Shown: positions 51,112-59,357 of the stretch, one piece after another | Numbering within the stretch: the stretch's first letter is position 1 | Layout: every line of letters begins with the position of its first letter | From: Niallia circulans | Lineage (GTDB): Bacteria > Bacillota > Bacilli > Bacillales > Cytobacillaceae | Length of the DNA: 64,000 nt | Assembly (NCBI RefSeq): GCF_007273535.1 | Contig: NZ_CM017505.1 | Coordinates: 1 to 64,000 of the forward strand | Reading direction: 5' to 3' | Position numbers and translations under genes: made by a program | The notes under the pieces: generated by a model | The model's input: only the letters and a program-made list of their open reading frames with translations | The model's database searches: none | Told to the model about the DNA's origin: nothing

Positions 51112-51588
51112 CTATTTTTTATCTACTACATGAAAGGAAATCCCTTCATGAGAGTTGAAATAGGTCCTATATAGCTCATTTACTTGTTCTTTTTTTAATC
51201 CACCAGTTCCACACCCCAAAAAAGGTAGAATGATAGATTTTGCACCACACTCTTCAGCATTTTTAATTATATTTTGTATGCATTTTTCTGCTGATTTTAA
51301 AGATGAACGAGTACCAGGAAGATACATAGTTATTGCATGAAATACCTGATTGCATTCTAATTTTCCACTAGAAGTAATAAATACTTCACCAGGCTTCATG
51401 AACCTTTTCTTACAGGCTCTTTTAGCTTCTTTTTCAATTCTTGAATCAAAATAATGAATGGATTCTGCTACACCTTTTAACTTGATAAAACGGCCAAGAA
51501 TTCCACCCATCCAACCTATACCATTAGAAGCATTTACTATGATATCTGCTCTTTGTTTAACTATATCTCCATGAATATAATTGAGCAC
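51112..51588 (-). CDS. Macro-domain (ADP-ribose-binding) protein
   Basis: 158 residues, a single macro domain. IHGDIVKQRADIIVNASNGIG carries the adenine-ring aspartate and the Asn of the NASN loop, GGILGRFIK is the first phosphate loop, and LPFLGCGTGGLKKEQV is the second. Macro domains bind or remove ADP-ribose from proteins or nucleic acids. It sits within the leftward transfer array, 61 bp downstream of the 805-aa gene end region and just upstream of virD4. GGGGGAG precedes the ATG. A role in reversing ADP-ribosylation by host defence, or in regulating transfer, is an inference. Confidence 0.82.
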   Translation of the reverse strand: MLNYIHGDIVKQRADIIVNASNGIGWMGGILGRFIKLKGVAESIHYFDSRIEKEAKRACKKRFMKPGEVFITSSGKLECNQVFHAITMYLPGTRSSLKSAEKCIQNIIKNAEECGAKSIILPFLGCGTGGLKKEQVNELYRTYFNSHEGISFHVVDKK

Positions 51589-51602
51589 TTTAACTCCCCC
51601 CC

Positions 51603-54020
51603 TTAGCTTCCAAGCAATTTAGATGCTAGTTTATTTTCATCCCTTTGATAAAGAGAAAGTGCTATATCAGCTTTTCTTGCTTTACTTAATTTCTTTTTAT
51701 CTTCATCGGGCATCTTTTTATATAGATCCGTAACCTTCTTATCATCTTTGGATAGAATTGCTTCATCAATTTGTCCATATACTGTATCACCGTCAAATGC
51801 TTTATTGAATGTGATTAAGGATGCTAAATCTTTGTTTTGATAAAGGGTTTCTTCAATAATTAACAGGCTATCAGAATCTTTATAAAGGGCCATTGCTTCA
51901 TCATAATTTTTTTCTTGTAATAACTCTTCTAAAGTTGGACTTTCTTGTTTTTGTAGTGCTGCAGCCGTTTCCTGCTCTGCATTCGTACTAGTAGGTGCTT
52001 TTGCCTGTGCAACATGATTACTATCTGAATTACTTAATGATTGCCCTACAAAAAGACCACCACCACCTAAAAGAAGTGCTCCTGCAATGCTCGATGTTAG
52101 TAATGACTTTTTGCGTTTTTTTGTACTGTTTGATACTTCAGGTTGTTGTTGGTGTTGTTGCGCCTGCTCATAGACCTGTGAAGCCGGCATATTATTTACT
52201 TGTTTTACTTCTAAAGTTTTATTAAGTAAGTCATTGTAACGATCAATCATTTTTAGGAAAATTTCTTCGTTCATTCCTGTATTTGTAGTCGTTTCAGTTT
52301 TATTTTGAATTGCTTTTAGTTGCTGACGTTGAACTTCAATTCGTTCTCTTTCTATTTCCAATTCCCTTTGTTTTCGTTGTTCTTCCCTTTCTTCTGCTTC
52401 TAATTTTCGTTTTCTAGATAGTTCAATGGTCCAATTAGGGATTCTAGATTGAATTTCTTCTTTTAATTCTGTCAGTGCATTTCGCATTGTATTCCAAGTA
52501 TCATCTACTCTTCCATCTAGTTCTTCTTCAAAGATTCGGATCATTCTTCTCTTCATTTCAGATAATTGATTAACAGAAGCATTTTTCAGATCAAACATCT
52601 TATCATCTAAGAAATCATTCATGCTGTTTTCCAGTTCCAGTTGCATATTATCTTTATAAATACCAATTCTAGCCTCTCTTTTTGTATTCAAGTCATTTAC
52701 AAAAATTGCTTTTTCATTTGCCTGCATTTTCTTAAATTCTTCTAATGCCTTTTCTTGTTCCAGCTCAAATTTTTCTAATTTGTTACTGTACTCTTGTTCC
52801 TGTTCTAACTTGAAATTCTCAAATTCAGATTCACTTTTCAAACCAATAGATTGCAACTCTTCTGCATGTTGTTCTTTTGCTGCTTCTCTATAATTAAGTG
52901 CCATCGCTTGTTCATAAGCTTGTGATAATTCAGTTTGTGCTTTATCTTTAATTGTTTCTACTTGATTAAGGAAGTAATCTCTTATTAGCTCAAATTTTGT
53001 GTCACTTAATGCATTTTTAGCGTAATTAAGAATAACTGTATTTAATTCTGGAATTGTGCTGTCATTAAGTTTATTTAAGCCTAAAAACTTTATAAGGTTT
53101 TCATTTTCAAATCGGGCCTTATTTCGATCTACTGCACTATTAATAGAAGACAAATCAATAAATATGTCATAAATCGGGAAAATAACTTGTTCATGTTTTA
53201 ATTGGCCTTTATCATTCTTTTGAGCACCAGATAAAGTTTCATCTTCTGTAAACTCATCGTATATCATTACTTGTTCTGAAGGCTGTTCTAATTCCTGTTC
53301 AGCAAAATCAGACGGCATGTATTCTTGAGTTTCAAAATCATTTAAAGGAAACTCTTCTTCAACACTTTCATTAAATGCTCCAAATTCAGCAAAATCATTG
53401 TTATAAGTAGTTGTTTCTGACTCTGTTTCTTCTTTAAAATCTGCCCAAAGGTTAGCCGTTTGTTCTGGAGAAGATTCATAAGAAAGATCATTCATATCAG
53501 CAAAATCGTCTTCTATAAAATCACTTTTTACCGAGCTTGATGAATAGTTCTCTTCCTCATCTAGATCTGCAAAATCATTTTTTACTTCTTGTACATCTTC
53601 TTCCTGCTTATTTTTCTTAAATTTACTAAAAAGACCTTTTTTGTTTCCCCTTGCTGTACGGCTATTTTCTTTCTCTTCACTTTCATTTTCCGCTGTAAGT
53701 TCAATCTGATATTGTTTTTCTAAGTCACTTATTATTTTTTGTGCATCCTCATGACCAGAAGCAATGATATCATCCTCTAAAATATCCATTAGTTTAGGCT
53801 CTTTTCCCTCCGGACTAATAGCTTTTTGTTCAAAGGAGTAATCTATTTCATTATCTAAATCATGAACAGTAATAGTGATCTTCATTTCTTTAGTTATCGC
53901 TTTTTGCATTTCTTTCATTAATCTATCAGCTTCTGGAAGAGCAAAACCACTTTTATTTTTAAGAGATTTAATCGAGCGAGAAATTTTTTTATCTACTTTT
54001 CCAAACGTAACTTTATACAT
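51603..54020 (-). CDS. Large membrane-anchored coiled-coil transfer protein
   Basis: 805 residues with no named family. Order: an N-terminal beta-type domain (1-110), an acidic low-complexity linker (about 110-275), a helical domain (about 280-370), a long coiled coil (about 370-590, EFENFKLEQEQEYSNKLEKF, ERERIEVQRQQLKAIQ), one membrane helix (about 655-672, LLTSSIAGALLLGGGGLFVG) and a C-terminal helical-repeat domain outside (LEELLQEKNYDEAMALYKDS). It is the largest unassigned part of the array and may be a scaffold linking the T4SS to the Tad-like filament. Function is unknown. Confidence 0.6.
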   Translation of the reverse strand: MYKVTFGKVDKKISRSIKSLKNKSGFALPEADRLMKEMQKAITKEMKITITVHDLDNEIDYSFEQKAISPEGKEPKLMDILEDDIIASGHEDAQKIISDLEKQYQIELTAENESEEKENSRTARGNKKGLFSKFKKNKQEEDVQEVKNDFADLDEEENYSSSSVKSDFIEDDFADMNDLSYESSPEQTANLWADFKEETESETTTYNNDFAEFGAFNESVEEEFPLNDFETQEYMPSDFAEQELEQPSEQVMIYDEFTEDETLSGAQKNDKGQLKHEQVIFPIYDIFIDLSSINSAVDRNKARFENENLIKFLGLNKLNDSTIPELNTVILNYAKNALSDTKFELIRDYFLNQVETIKDKAQTELSQAYEQAMALNYREAAKEQHAEELQSIGLKSESEFENFKLEQEQEYSNKLEKFELEQEKALEEFKKMQANEKAIFVNDLNTKREARIGIYKDNMQLELENSMNDFLDDKMFDLKNASVNQLSEMKRRMIRIFEEELDGRVDDTWNTMRNALTELKEEIQSRIPNWTIELSRKRKLEAEEREEQRKQRELEIERERIEVQRQQLKAIQNKTETTTNTGMNEEIFLKMIDRYNDLLNKTLEVKQVNNMPASQVYEQAQQHQQQPEVSNSTKKRKKSLLTSSIAGALLLGGGGLFVGQSLSNSDSNHVAQAKAPTSTNAEQETAAALQKQESPTLEELLQEKNYDEAMALYKDSDSLLIIEETLYQNKDLASLITFNKAFDGDTVYGQIDEAILSKDDKKVTDLYKKMPDEDKKKLSKARKADIALSLYQRDENKLASKLLGS

Positions 54021-54046
54021 ATATAAGCTCCTTTCTTAATTCAAAA

Positions 54047-54072
54047 TAAAAAGGGAGATTTCTAATCTCCCC
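54047..54072 (-). terminator. Hairpin after the VirB2-like gene
   Basis: GGGAGATT / AATCTCCC with a 3-nt loop and T5 on the minus strand. It would reduce transcription after the small, probably abundant VirB2-like protein. Confidence 0.7.
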
Positions 54073-54088
54073 ACTAAACAACGCTTTA

Positions 54089-54358
54089 TTAGAATCCTGC
54101 TGTGTCTTGGATAGTGCTTCCTAATGTAGCAGCTCCAAAAAGAATAAATCCGCCAATAATAATATAAATTAACCATTTTTTCGCTGTACGACTTGGTCCT
54201 TCACCAAACATGAACATTAAGCCAATGATTGCTAGACACGCAACAATTACCACAAGCCCTATTCCTTGAAGTTTTCCTGTGAATGTACCTAATGAATCTG
54301 ATACATTATCAAAAATATCGTTATAAACTAAGTTTTGAGCCATTTCTTTTAATTTCAT
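54089..54358 (-). CDS. VirB2/TrbC-like pilin
   Basis: 89 residues with two membrane helices (about 33-52, GLVVIVACLAIIGLMFMFGE, and 62-81, WLIYIIIGGFILFGAATLG) separated by a short charged loop (GPSRTAKK), the standard VirB2 layout. VirB2-type proteins form the conjugative pilus or channel. It is followed by a terminator-like hairpin, as expected for a structural subunit needed in excess. Confidence 0.75.
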   Translation of the reverse strand: MKLKEMAQNLVYNDIFDNVSDSLGTFTGKLQGIGLVVIVACLAIIGLMFMFGEGPSRTAKKWLIYIIIGGFILFGAATLGSTIQDTAGF

Positions 54359-54396
54359 TCTGTAAGCCTTCTTTCACTATTTTTTATCTATATTTA

Positions 54397-54642
54397 TTAA
54401 TAAGAAACATTGTTTCCTGAAACGCTAGATTCTTCTTTTATTACTTCATCCATAATGAGCTTCATTGCTGCTTCATGAATAGTGCGATCTGTCCACTCTT
54501 TATCTTCATCAGACATTACCGCGATTTTCTGTTTTGTAATAACATCTTTCTTCCATTCATTGAAATCAATATTCTTTTTCTTTAAGATCTTTTCAGCAGC
54601 TTTTTCTACTGGATTTTCTTTTTTTCTTCCTGCCATTTTCAT
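54397..54642 (-). CDS. Hypothetical cytoplasmic protein, 81 aa
   Basis: A charged, helical protein (KKENPVEKAAEKILKKKNID, SDEDKEWTDRTIHEAAMKLI). No family recognised. It lies in the array between the small membrane proteins. Confidence 0.5.
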   Translation of the reverse strand: MKMAGRKKENPVEKAAEKILKKKNIDFNEWKKDVITKQKIAVMSDEDKEWTDRTIHEAAMKLIMDEVIKEESSVSGNNVSY

Positions 54643-54653
54643 AACCTCATCTT

Positions 54654-54800
54654 TTAATATTTTTTAAGTCTATAAGAAGAAAATTGATCCATTATCTCCT
54701 TAAAACCTCCATAGTGTTGTGCTAAGTAATAAAAAATGCCACCTAAAGCAAAAATGCCGACAATGAACATCATTATGCGAAACGTATTATTTTCTAACAT
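54654..54800 (-). CDS. Small single-helix membrane protein, 48 aa
   Basis: ATG at 54800 follows GGGTGGAG by 3-4 nt. One membrane helix (about 7-28, FRIMMFIVGIFALGGIFYYL) and a short basic tail. It overlaps nothing but fills an otherwise unexplained gap in the array. Function unknown. Confidence 0.55.
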   Translation of the reverse strand: MLENNTFRIMMFIVGIFALGGIFYYLAQHYGGFKEIMDQFSSYRLKKY

Positions 54801-54815
54801 TTTCTCCACCCATCT

Positions 54816-55181
54816 TTAACGAACCTGTGAAACGCCAGTTCCGCTAAATTCCCTGTGTAGATCCGGTATTAAGGGAAAGATTTTAACATCAAAAGTTGCT
54901 TTAATTGTGTAATCTACTGGATCTCCATAGGAAACCTTCTGGTTTAATTGGTCACTTTCAACAGTAAAATTACCATGATAGTACTTTTTAGAGTATTCAT
55001 CTAAGTTAGCTACTGCCGTTTCTGTTAGACCACCTTGTCTTTCTATTTGATAGTTAACCTGCTGTTTAAAGGAATTTATATTTCCTAAATCAAAACAGAG
55101 CATTGCGAATGAAATTAAGCCCATAAAAAGAGTCAATCCAAGGAACCATTTAAAAAATTCCATAACTGCTCCTTCTTGCAT
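54816..55181 (-). CDS. DUF4320/TadE-like minor pilin
   Basis: 121 residues. AAGGAGGG lies 7 nt before the ATG at 55181. One N-terminal membrane helix (about 10-28, WFLGLTLFMGLISFAML) followed by a small beta-rich exported domain (GGLTETAVANLDEYSKKYYH, DYTIKATFDVKIFPLIPDL) is the TadE/pseudopilin layout; DUF4320 matches best. It lies just downstream of the TadC-like gene. Confidence 0.65.
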   Translation of the reverse strand: MQEGAVMEFFKWFLGLTLFMGLISFAMLCFDLGNINSFKQQVNYQIERQGGLTETAVANLDEYSKKYYHGNFTVESDQLNQKVSYGDPVDYTIKATFDVKIFPLIPDLHREFSGTGVSQVR

Positions 55182-55196
55182 ATATCAGCCCTCCTT

Positions 55197-55940
55197 TTAG
55201 AAATTGAGAGTTGAAAGGCTCGATATTAGTATTGCAATAGCGAAGCCGACAACAATAATAAAAGATGACATTACGATTTTTGTAGGAAAGAATACAAACC
55301 TTCTTAATTTAAATGCTATAATCTCATCTATTCCGTTTATCAATTCTTCACTAGATATCTTTCCCAACTCATCAATTACAGAAGTATCGAACGTGCTTTG
55401 TTGAAAGTCGAATATTGTACTCATAAAGAGCACTGACATATCCGTTCCACTGGATCTATTTGCATACTCAATAAACGGCTGTATATCGTTTGGCTTACTA
55501 CTCATCTGACTCATTAGCCGATAGAGAGAATTTCTGTCCTGTTCATCCTCTAAACGCTGCATAATTTTATTAAAAACAGTATATAGGGATACTTGCCCCT
55601 TACTTTGTTTTAAATACGGTATTAATAGCCTTGTAAATTTAGAAAACTGTAAGTGTCTTTGAAATCGCCAAGTTGTATATTTAGACCGGATATTTTGGTA
55701 CTTTTGCTTATAAAAAATCAAAGTACCTGCAAGCATTCCAAGGTATAGCCATTTAGTGAAGAATAAACCAAAAAAGAAAAAGATCAGCATGACCATAAAG
55801 GATTGTATGAGTCTTTTCTTCTGGAACTCATCAATACTCTTTGTACTATTGCCCATATCCTGAAGCATCGGGTAAAGATCTTTCTCTGCAATCGCTCGAT
55901 AAAACTTTTTACTCTTGGTTGTTTGCTTGGTAATTTTCAT
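55197..55940 (-). CDS. TadC-like type II secretion F-domain protein
   Basis: 247 residues. Two N-terminal helices (about 45-80, SFMVMLIFFFFGLFFTKWLY), a cytoplasmic loop with the F-domain pattern (FTRLLIPYLKQSKGQVSLYT, ELGKISSEELINGIDEII), and a C-terminal helix (IVMSSFIIVVGFAIAILI). TadB and TadC form the membrane platform of Tad/Flp pili. It overlaps the TadB-like gene by 4 nt. Confidence 0.7.
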   Translation of the reverse strand: MKITKQTTKSKKFYRAIAEKDLYPMLQDMGNSTKSIDEFQKKRLIQSFMVMLIFFFFGLFFTKWLYLGMLAGTLIFYKQKYQNIRSKYTTWRFQRHLQFSKFTRLLIPYLKQSKGQVSLYTVFNKIMQRLEDEQDRNSLYRLMSQMSSKPNDIQPFIEYANRSSGTDMSVLFMSTIFDFQQSTFDTSVIDELGKISSEELINGIDEIIAFKLRRFVFFPTKIVMSSFIIVVGFAIAILISSLSTLNF

Positions 55941-56776
55941 AACGATACCTCCAGCACAGAATCATCAAAAAGGTACGTAGAAAACTTCCGGAAAAATTGC
56001 CCCATTAATACCATATAAATGCCGCAAGTAATCCACCCTATAGGCTGTCTTGCAAAATCATTTACATAAGTACTAAATCCAAAAGAAAAAGAAACAGCTA
56101 ATACGAATATAACAACAACGCCACCAAGCATTTTCATATCCTTTAGATGGCTTATCTTCTTGTTTTCATATTCATTCTGTTTCTTTTTCATATCATTATG
56201 ATAGGTTTTAATATCTTTTAATGTATCAATGTTAGCTCTTCCTTCAAGCATTGCGGTTTCTAACTGTTCAATATATTGAGTGAATATAACATCGTCTTGG
56301 TATTTATCCTCAACAGTTTTAAAAGCCTTCTTTATCTGGTTATTATCAGCACCAATCAACCTAGCTTGTAGTTCATTAATGTCTTGCTTAAATTCCCCTT
56401 CAGTCCTGGCGTTAGCTGTTTGTAAAGCCCTGGTGACTGTTTTTCCTTCGTCCGTTAAAATCTGTGTCATATTGTTAACAAATTTATTCCTTTGAGCAAA
56501 GGATTGATATTGATAAGCTTTTGCAACACTCTTAGGTAGAAATACTTTCATACCGTATAAAGCTCCTAAAACAGCCATTATTAACGATATCCACCAATAA
56601 TAGAGTAATAAGAAAGAAAATGCCGCAAATATTAGAGCCGGCATTCCTACATAGTACACATAATCTTTTGTTTTTAATGGCTTTCCATAGGCTACCTTAT
56701 AAGCATTTAGTTCATCTACATTTAAAACACGTTTTTTTCGTGTGTTTAGTTTCTTTACGTTTTTATTAACCTTCAC
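55937..56776 (-). CDS. TadB-like type II secretion F-domain protein
   Basis: 279 residues. Helices at about 42-80 (MPALIFAAFSFLLLYYWWIS), the F-domain loop NKFVNNMTQILTDEGKTVTR..ALQTANARTEGEF..TAMLEGRANIDTLKDI, and C-terminal helices (MLGGVVVIFVLAVSFSFGFS, WITCGIYMVLMGQFF). With its TadC-like neighbour and the CpaF-like ATPase it makes up a complete Tad-type motor-platform set. Confidence 0.72.
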   Translation of the reverse strand: MKVNKNVKKLNTRKKRVLNVDELNAYKVAYGKPLKTKDYVYYVGMPALIFAAFSFLLLYYWWISLIMAVLGALYGMKVFLPKSVAKAYQYQSFAQRNKFVNNMTQILTDEGKTVTRALQTANARTEGEFKQDINELQARLIGADNNQIKKAFKTVEDKYQDDVIFTQYIEQLETAMLEGRANIDTLKDIKTYHNDMKKKQNEYENKKISHLKDMKMLGGVVVIFVLAVSFSFGFSTYVNDFARQPIGWITCGIYMVLMGQFFRKFSTYLFDDSVLEVSL

Positions 56777-56800
56777 TGATAATAAACACCTCCCTTTTTC

Positions 56801-56890
56801 TTAGCCTGAAAGGTAATAGAACAGGAGTGTAAGGATGATAAATCCAATTTCTAAACCGAGTAATAAACCCAATAGAAATTTCCAATTCAT
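56801..56890 (-). CDS. Tiny membrane peptide, 29 aa
   Basis: The ATG at 56890 overlaps the CpaF-like stop codon (TAATG), so translation is coupled. The whole peptide is one membrane helix (NWKFLLGLLLGLEIGFIILT..). It might be a small assembly factor or a chance frame. Confidence 0.4.
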   Translation of the reverse strand: MNWKFLLGLLLGLEIGFIILTLLFYYLSG

Positions 56891-58170
56891 TATAGGATAT
56901 TTAATCTTTCTGTTTGCTTTTGGAAACTAACTACGCGGGTAAATTCTTGATTTTCGGGAAAATCAACTTCTATTCCTTTTTCAGAAAGAAGATCCTTTAA
57001 TTCAACCGATATCTCACCAGTTGAACAAGTAAATTTCCCATCATTAAATCGTTGCTTGAAAATGGTTTTATCTCCATCTTCCTTAAATTCTACAACTTCA
57101 TCCAAATACCTTATAATTTGATTGTCATATTCCACGCGTTTTATATGAACACCAAAATCAAAATATCTTCTAATATCTCCTTCTAATGCTTCTTCTGATA
57201 CGGAATATCCCATTTTAGCCATGTTTATAAGCCTTTTAGGGATAGCTCTAGCATTTATGGCATGCAAGGAAGTTACAATGTGATGACCGGATAAAACAGC
57301 TTGTATCATTTCATATGCTTCCTGACCCCTGGTTTCTGAAACTAAAATCCATCTTGGGTTATTTCGCAATGCAGCCTTTACTAAATCGGTAATAGTTACA
57401 TCCGCACTAGTTAGCCATGAAAGGATATCCTTGTCTGGAAACATTTCTTTTAAGAATGTTTCAGCTGTATCTTCAATTAATACAATCTTGTGCTTGAAAT
57501 CCATAAATGAAGCTAATAACTTCTGAAACTCTGTTTTACCTGTTCCAGTCTCACCACTAATTACAATATTGGTCCTAAGTTTTATAAATTTCTCAAAGAA
57601 CTCATACATAAATTCCGGAGCAAAATCATTAAAGTTGTCCTTCCTTAAAGCTAATCGCGGCCGGACAACACGAAGGCTCATTGTGGTTCCTGCTGTACTA
57701 TTTTGCCCATGTACAGCATTGATACGGATATTACCGAATTTACCATCTAGAATAGGATTTTTAGGTGTAAAATCCTTTCCATTAGCATTCGCAAACTTTT
57801 GTATAATCCTTATAATATAGTCCTCTGTTATCTTCTGGCTTCCTGTGTACTTCATTTTTTTATCGTTTGTTTCAATAATTAAATCCGTCCCATTATAGCC
57901 GATATCTGTAACAGTTTCGTCCCTAATGATATCTTCGATAATACCTGTACCAACCGTTTCTTGTACGATATATTCTACAAGTTCATCATTTTCTCTTACT
58001 ACATGTTGATGATCTTTTATAACAACTTTTTTTAGTTCTTCCCTTGCGGAAGGATCTAAAAGCCCCCTAACAATCAATTCTGCATTTGATTGAATCAAAG
58101 ACTCTTGTACATTTTTTAAAATTTCCGGTTTTATTAATGGTGCCCTATCTCTTGGCCGTTTATCTAGCAA
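56890..58170 (-). CDS. CpaF/TadA-type secretion ATPase
   Basis: The start is placed at TTG 58170 because GGGAGG lies 8 nt upstream, just past the previous stop codon, giving 426 residues. VirB11/CpaF-family motifs are intact: Walker A ISGETGTGKTEF (about 205-212 in this numbering), IVLIEDTAETF, the Asp/Arg region RNNPRWILVSETRGQEAYEM and the His-box LSGHHIVTSLHA. CpaF powers Tad pilus assembly; VirB11 homologues are usually absent from Gram-positive T4SS. Adjacent TadB/TadC-like genes favour the Tad role. Confidence 0.88.
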   Translation of the reverse strand: MLDKRPRDRAPLIKPEILKNVQESLIQSNAELIVRGLLDPSAREELKKVVIKDHQHVVRENDELVEYIVQETVGTGIIEDIIRDETVTDIGYNGTDLIIETNDKKMKYTGSQKITEDYIIRIIQKFANANGKDFTPKNPILDGKFGNIRINAVHGQNSTAGTTMSLRVVRPRLALRKDNFNDFAPEFMYEFFEKFIKLRTNIVISGETGTGKTEFQKLLASFMDFKHKIVLIEDTAETFLKEMFPDKDILSWLTSADVTITDLVKAALRNNPRWILVSETRGQEAYEMIQAVLSGHHIVTSLHAINARAIPKRLINMAKMGYSVSEEALEGDIRRYFDFGVHIKRVEYDNQIIRYLDEVVEFKEDGDKTIFKQRFNDGKFTCSTGEISVELKDLLSEKGIEVDFPENQEFTRVVSFQKQTERLNIL

Positions 58171-58183
58171 TGTATCTCCTCCC

Positions 58184-58570
58184 TTATGATTCTGAAACAC
58201 TAACTTTCGCTGTTGCTTGGTAAGTATTTACATCATCTTTTATAAGGACTTTAATAGCCTTTGTAGCTCCATTTTCATTATCTAAATATTTAAATTCATA
58301 AGTTGCTGTTTCACTTATTTTCACATTCTTATTTGCAGCCATTCTTTTTTTAAAATCTTCTTCAAAACCATCCTTAGAAATATAAAGTTCACCAGGATTG
58401 ATTCTAGAGCTATTATCAGCGTTATTAATGGCACTTGTTCTTACTGTTTCTGTAAGCCCCATTACTACTGAATCTTGTTTATAGTTGGTTTGATAATACA
58501 TACCTGTAACAACTATTAAAATAATTCCTGCAATCATTAGCCATAATGTATAAGGAATGTCTCTAAGCAT
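58184..58570 (-). CDS. TadE-like pseudopilin
   Basis: 128 residues. One N-terminal membrane helix (about 8-25, LWLMIAGIILIVVTGMYY) followed by VVMGLTETVRTSAINNADNS and a beta-rich exported domain (ATYEFKYLDNENGATKAIKV). This is the layout of TadE/TadF-type minor pilins. The next gene, the CpaF-like ATPase, starts 13 bp after its stop. Confidence 0.6.
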   Translation of the reverse strand: MLRDIPYTLWLMIAGIILIVVTGMYYQTNYKQDSVVMGLTETVRTSAINNADNSSRINPGELYISKDGFEEDFKKRMAANKNVKISETATYEFKYLDNENGATKAIKVLIKDDVNTYQATAKVSVSES

Positions 58571-58595
58571 ACATTAGTAATCCTTTCTAAAGCGC

Positions 58596-58629
58596 TAAAA
58601 AGGTGTAACTACTTTTGCAATTACACCTA
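58596..58629 (-). terminator. Hairpin after the 60-aa pilin-like gene
   Basis: AGGTGTAA / TTACACCT with a 12-nt loop and a T5 tail on the minus strand. It is a probable attenuator separating an abundant subunit from the assembly genes. Confidence 0.7.
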
Positions 58630-58638
58630 TATATCAAT

Positions 58639-58821
58639 TTAGCTAAATAGACCTAAAACGCTGGAAACGACTCCTGCGGCAGAAGGGATTGAATCAAACA
58701 CATAATCAATTCCCTTTTGAAGAACTTCTGGATACTTTACTTTTAAAATACCAATTGCAGCTCCTCCAACTACTAAAGCACCTATCATCCACCAAGCACG
58801 ATCTGAATTTGTTTCTAACAT
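58639..58821 (-). CDS. Small pilin-like membrane protein, 60 aa
   Basis: The start is placed at ATG 58821, with GGTGTGG about 8 nt upstream; an earlier in-frame start at 58881 has no ribosome site. The protein has a charged N-terminus (LETNSDRA), one membrane helix (WWMIGALVVGGAAIGILKVK) and a small amphipathic tail (FDSIPSAAGVVSSVLGLFS). Size and shape suit a Flp-type major subunit, although the G/E type IV prepilin cleavage site is not evident. Terminator-like hairpins lie on both sides of the gene. Confidence 0.55.
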   Translation of the reverse strand: MLETNSDRAWWMIGALVVGGAAIGILKVKYPEVLQKGIDYVFDSIPSAAGVVSSVLGLFS

Positions 58822-58856
58822 ATTTTGTCCACACCTTTTTCTATAAATTTTTGAAT

Positions 58857-58890
58857 TAAAAAAGGAATGCACTGTAATCATGCATTCCTA
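58857..58890 (-). terminator. Hairpin after the 122-aa membrane gene
   Basis: AGGAATGCA / TGCATTCCT with a 9-nt loop and an A-run on the plus strand that gives T6 on the minus strand. Confidence 0.7.
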
Positions 58891-58902
58891 AGCAAAACAT
58901 TT

Positions 58903-59271
58903 TTAAGCTGCTTTATATGTAGCAACTTTGGCCGCCCCTGTAGCTACTGCTTTTCCTGCCGCAGCCGAGCTAAAATGAGCATAATTTACAACCCCTAAAG
59001 CAGATCCAAATATAACTTCTATAATGCCATCGATCTTATCCTTAACGAAGGTTGCTAACAGGTCAAAACTAAGGTTGTCCATATTAAACTTTGGTATTTC
59101 AAAGTTAAATTGATGTCCAGATAACATAGTTTCTAAACCTGTTATAAGGTTATACTCTAACAAATGGCCAACACCCTTGATAATTAGAGAAGCACAGATT
59201 AAATAGACAGCCGTCATTATTAATGAACGTTTGGCCGAACTATAGGTTAGTACACCCATATTATCAACCAC
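58903..59271 (-). CDS. Membrane protein, 122 aa
   Basis: One clear membrane helix (about 16-33, LIMTAVYLICASLIIKGVG), an amphipathic centre (FDLLATFVKDKIDGIIEVIF) and an alanine-rich C-terminal helix (SSAAAGKAVATGAAKVATY). It is unrecognised. It lies between the secreted adhesin-like gene and the pilin-like gene and may be part of the filament or its platform. Confidence 0.5.
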   Translation of the reverse strand: MVDNMGVLTYSSAKRSLIMTAVYLICASLIIKGVGHLLEYNLITGLETMLSGHQFNFEIPKFNMDNLSFDLLATFVKDKIDGIIEVIFGSALGVVNYAHFSSAAAGKAVATGAAKVATYKAA

Positions 59272-59357
59272 CTCTCTGTTAGTTTGGCAGGCATTTTAAG
59301 GAATACCTAGCCGCGTCATACTTAACATTAGCATCACACTCTCTCCTTCTCCTTCAG

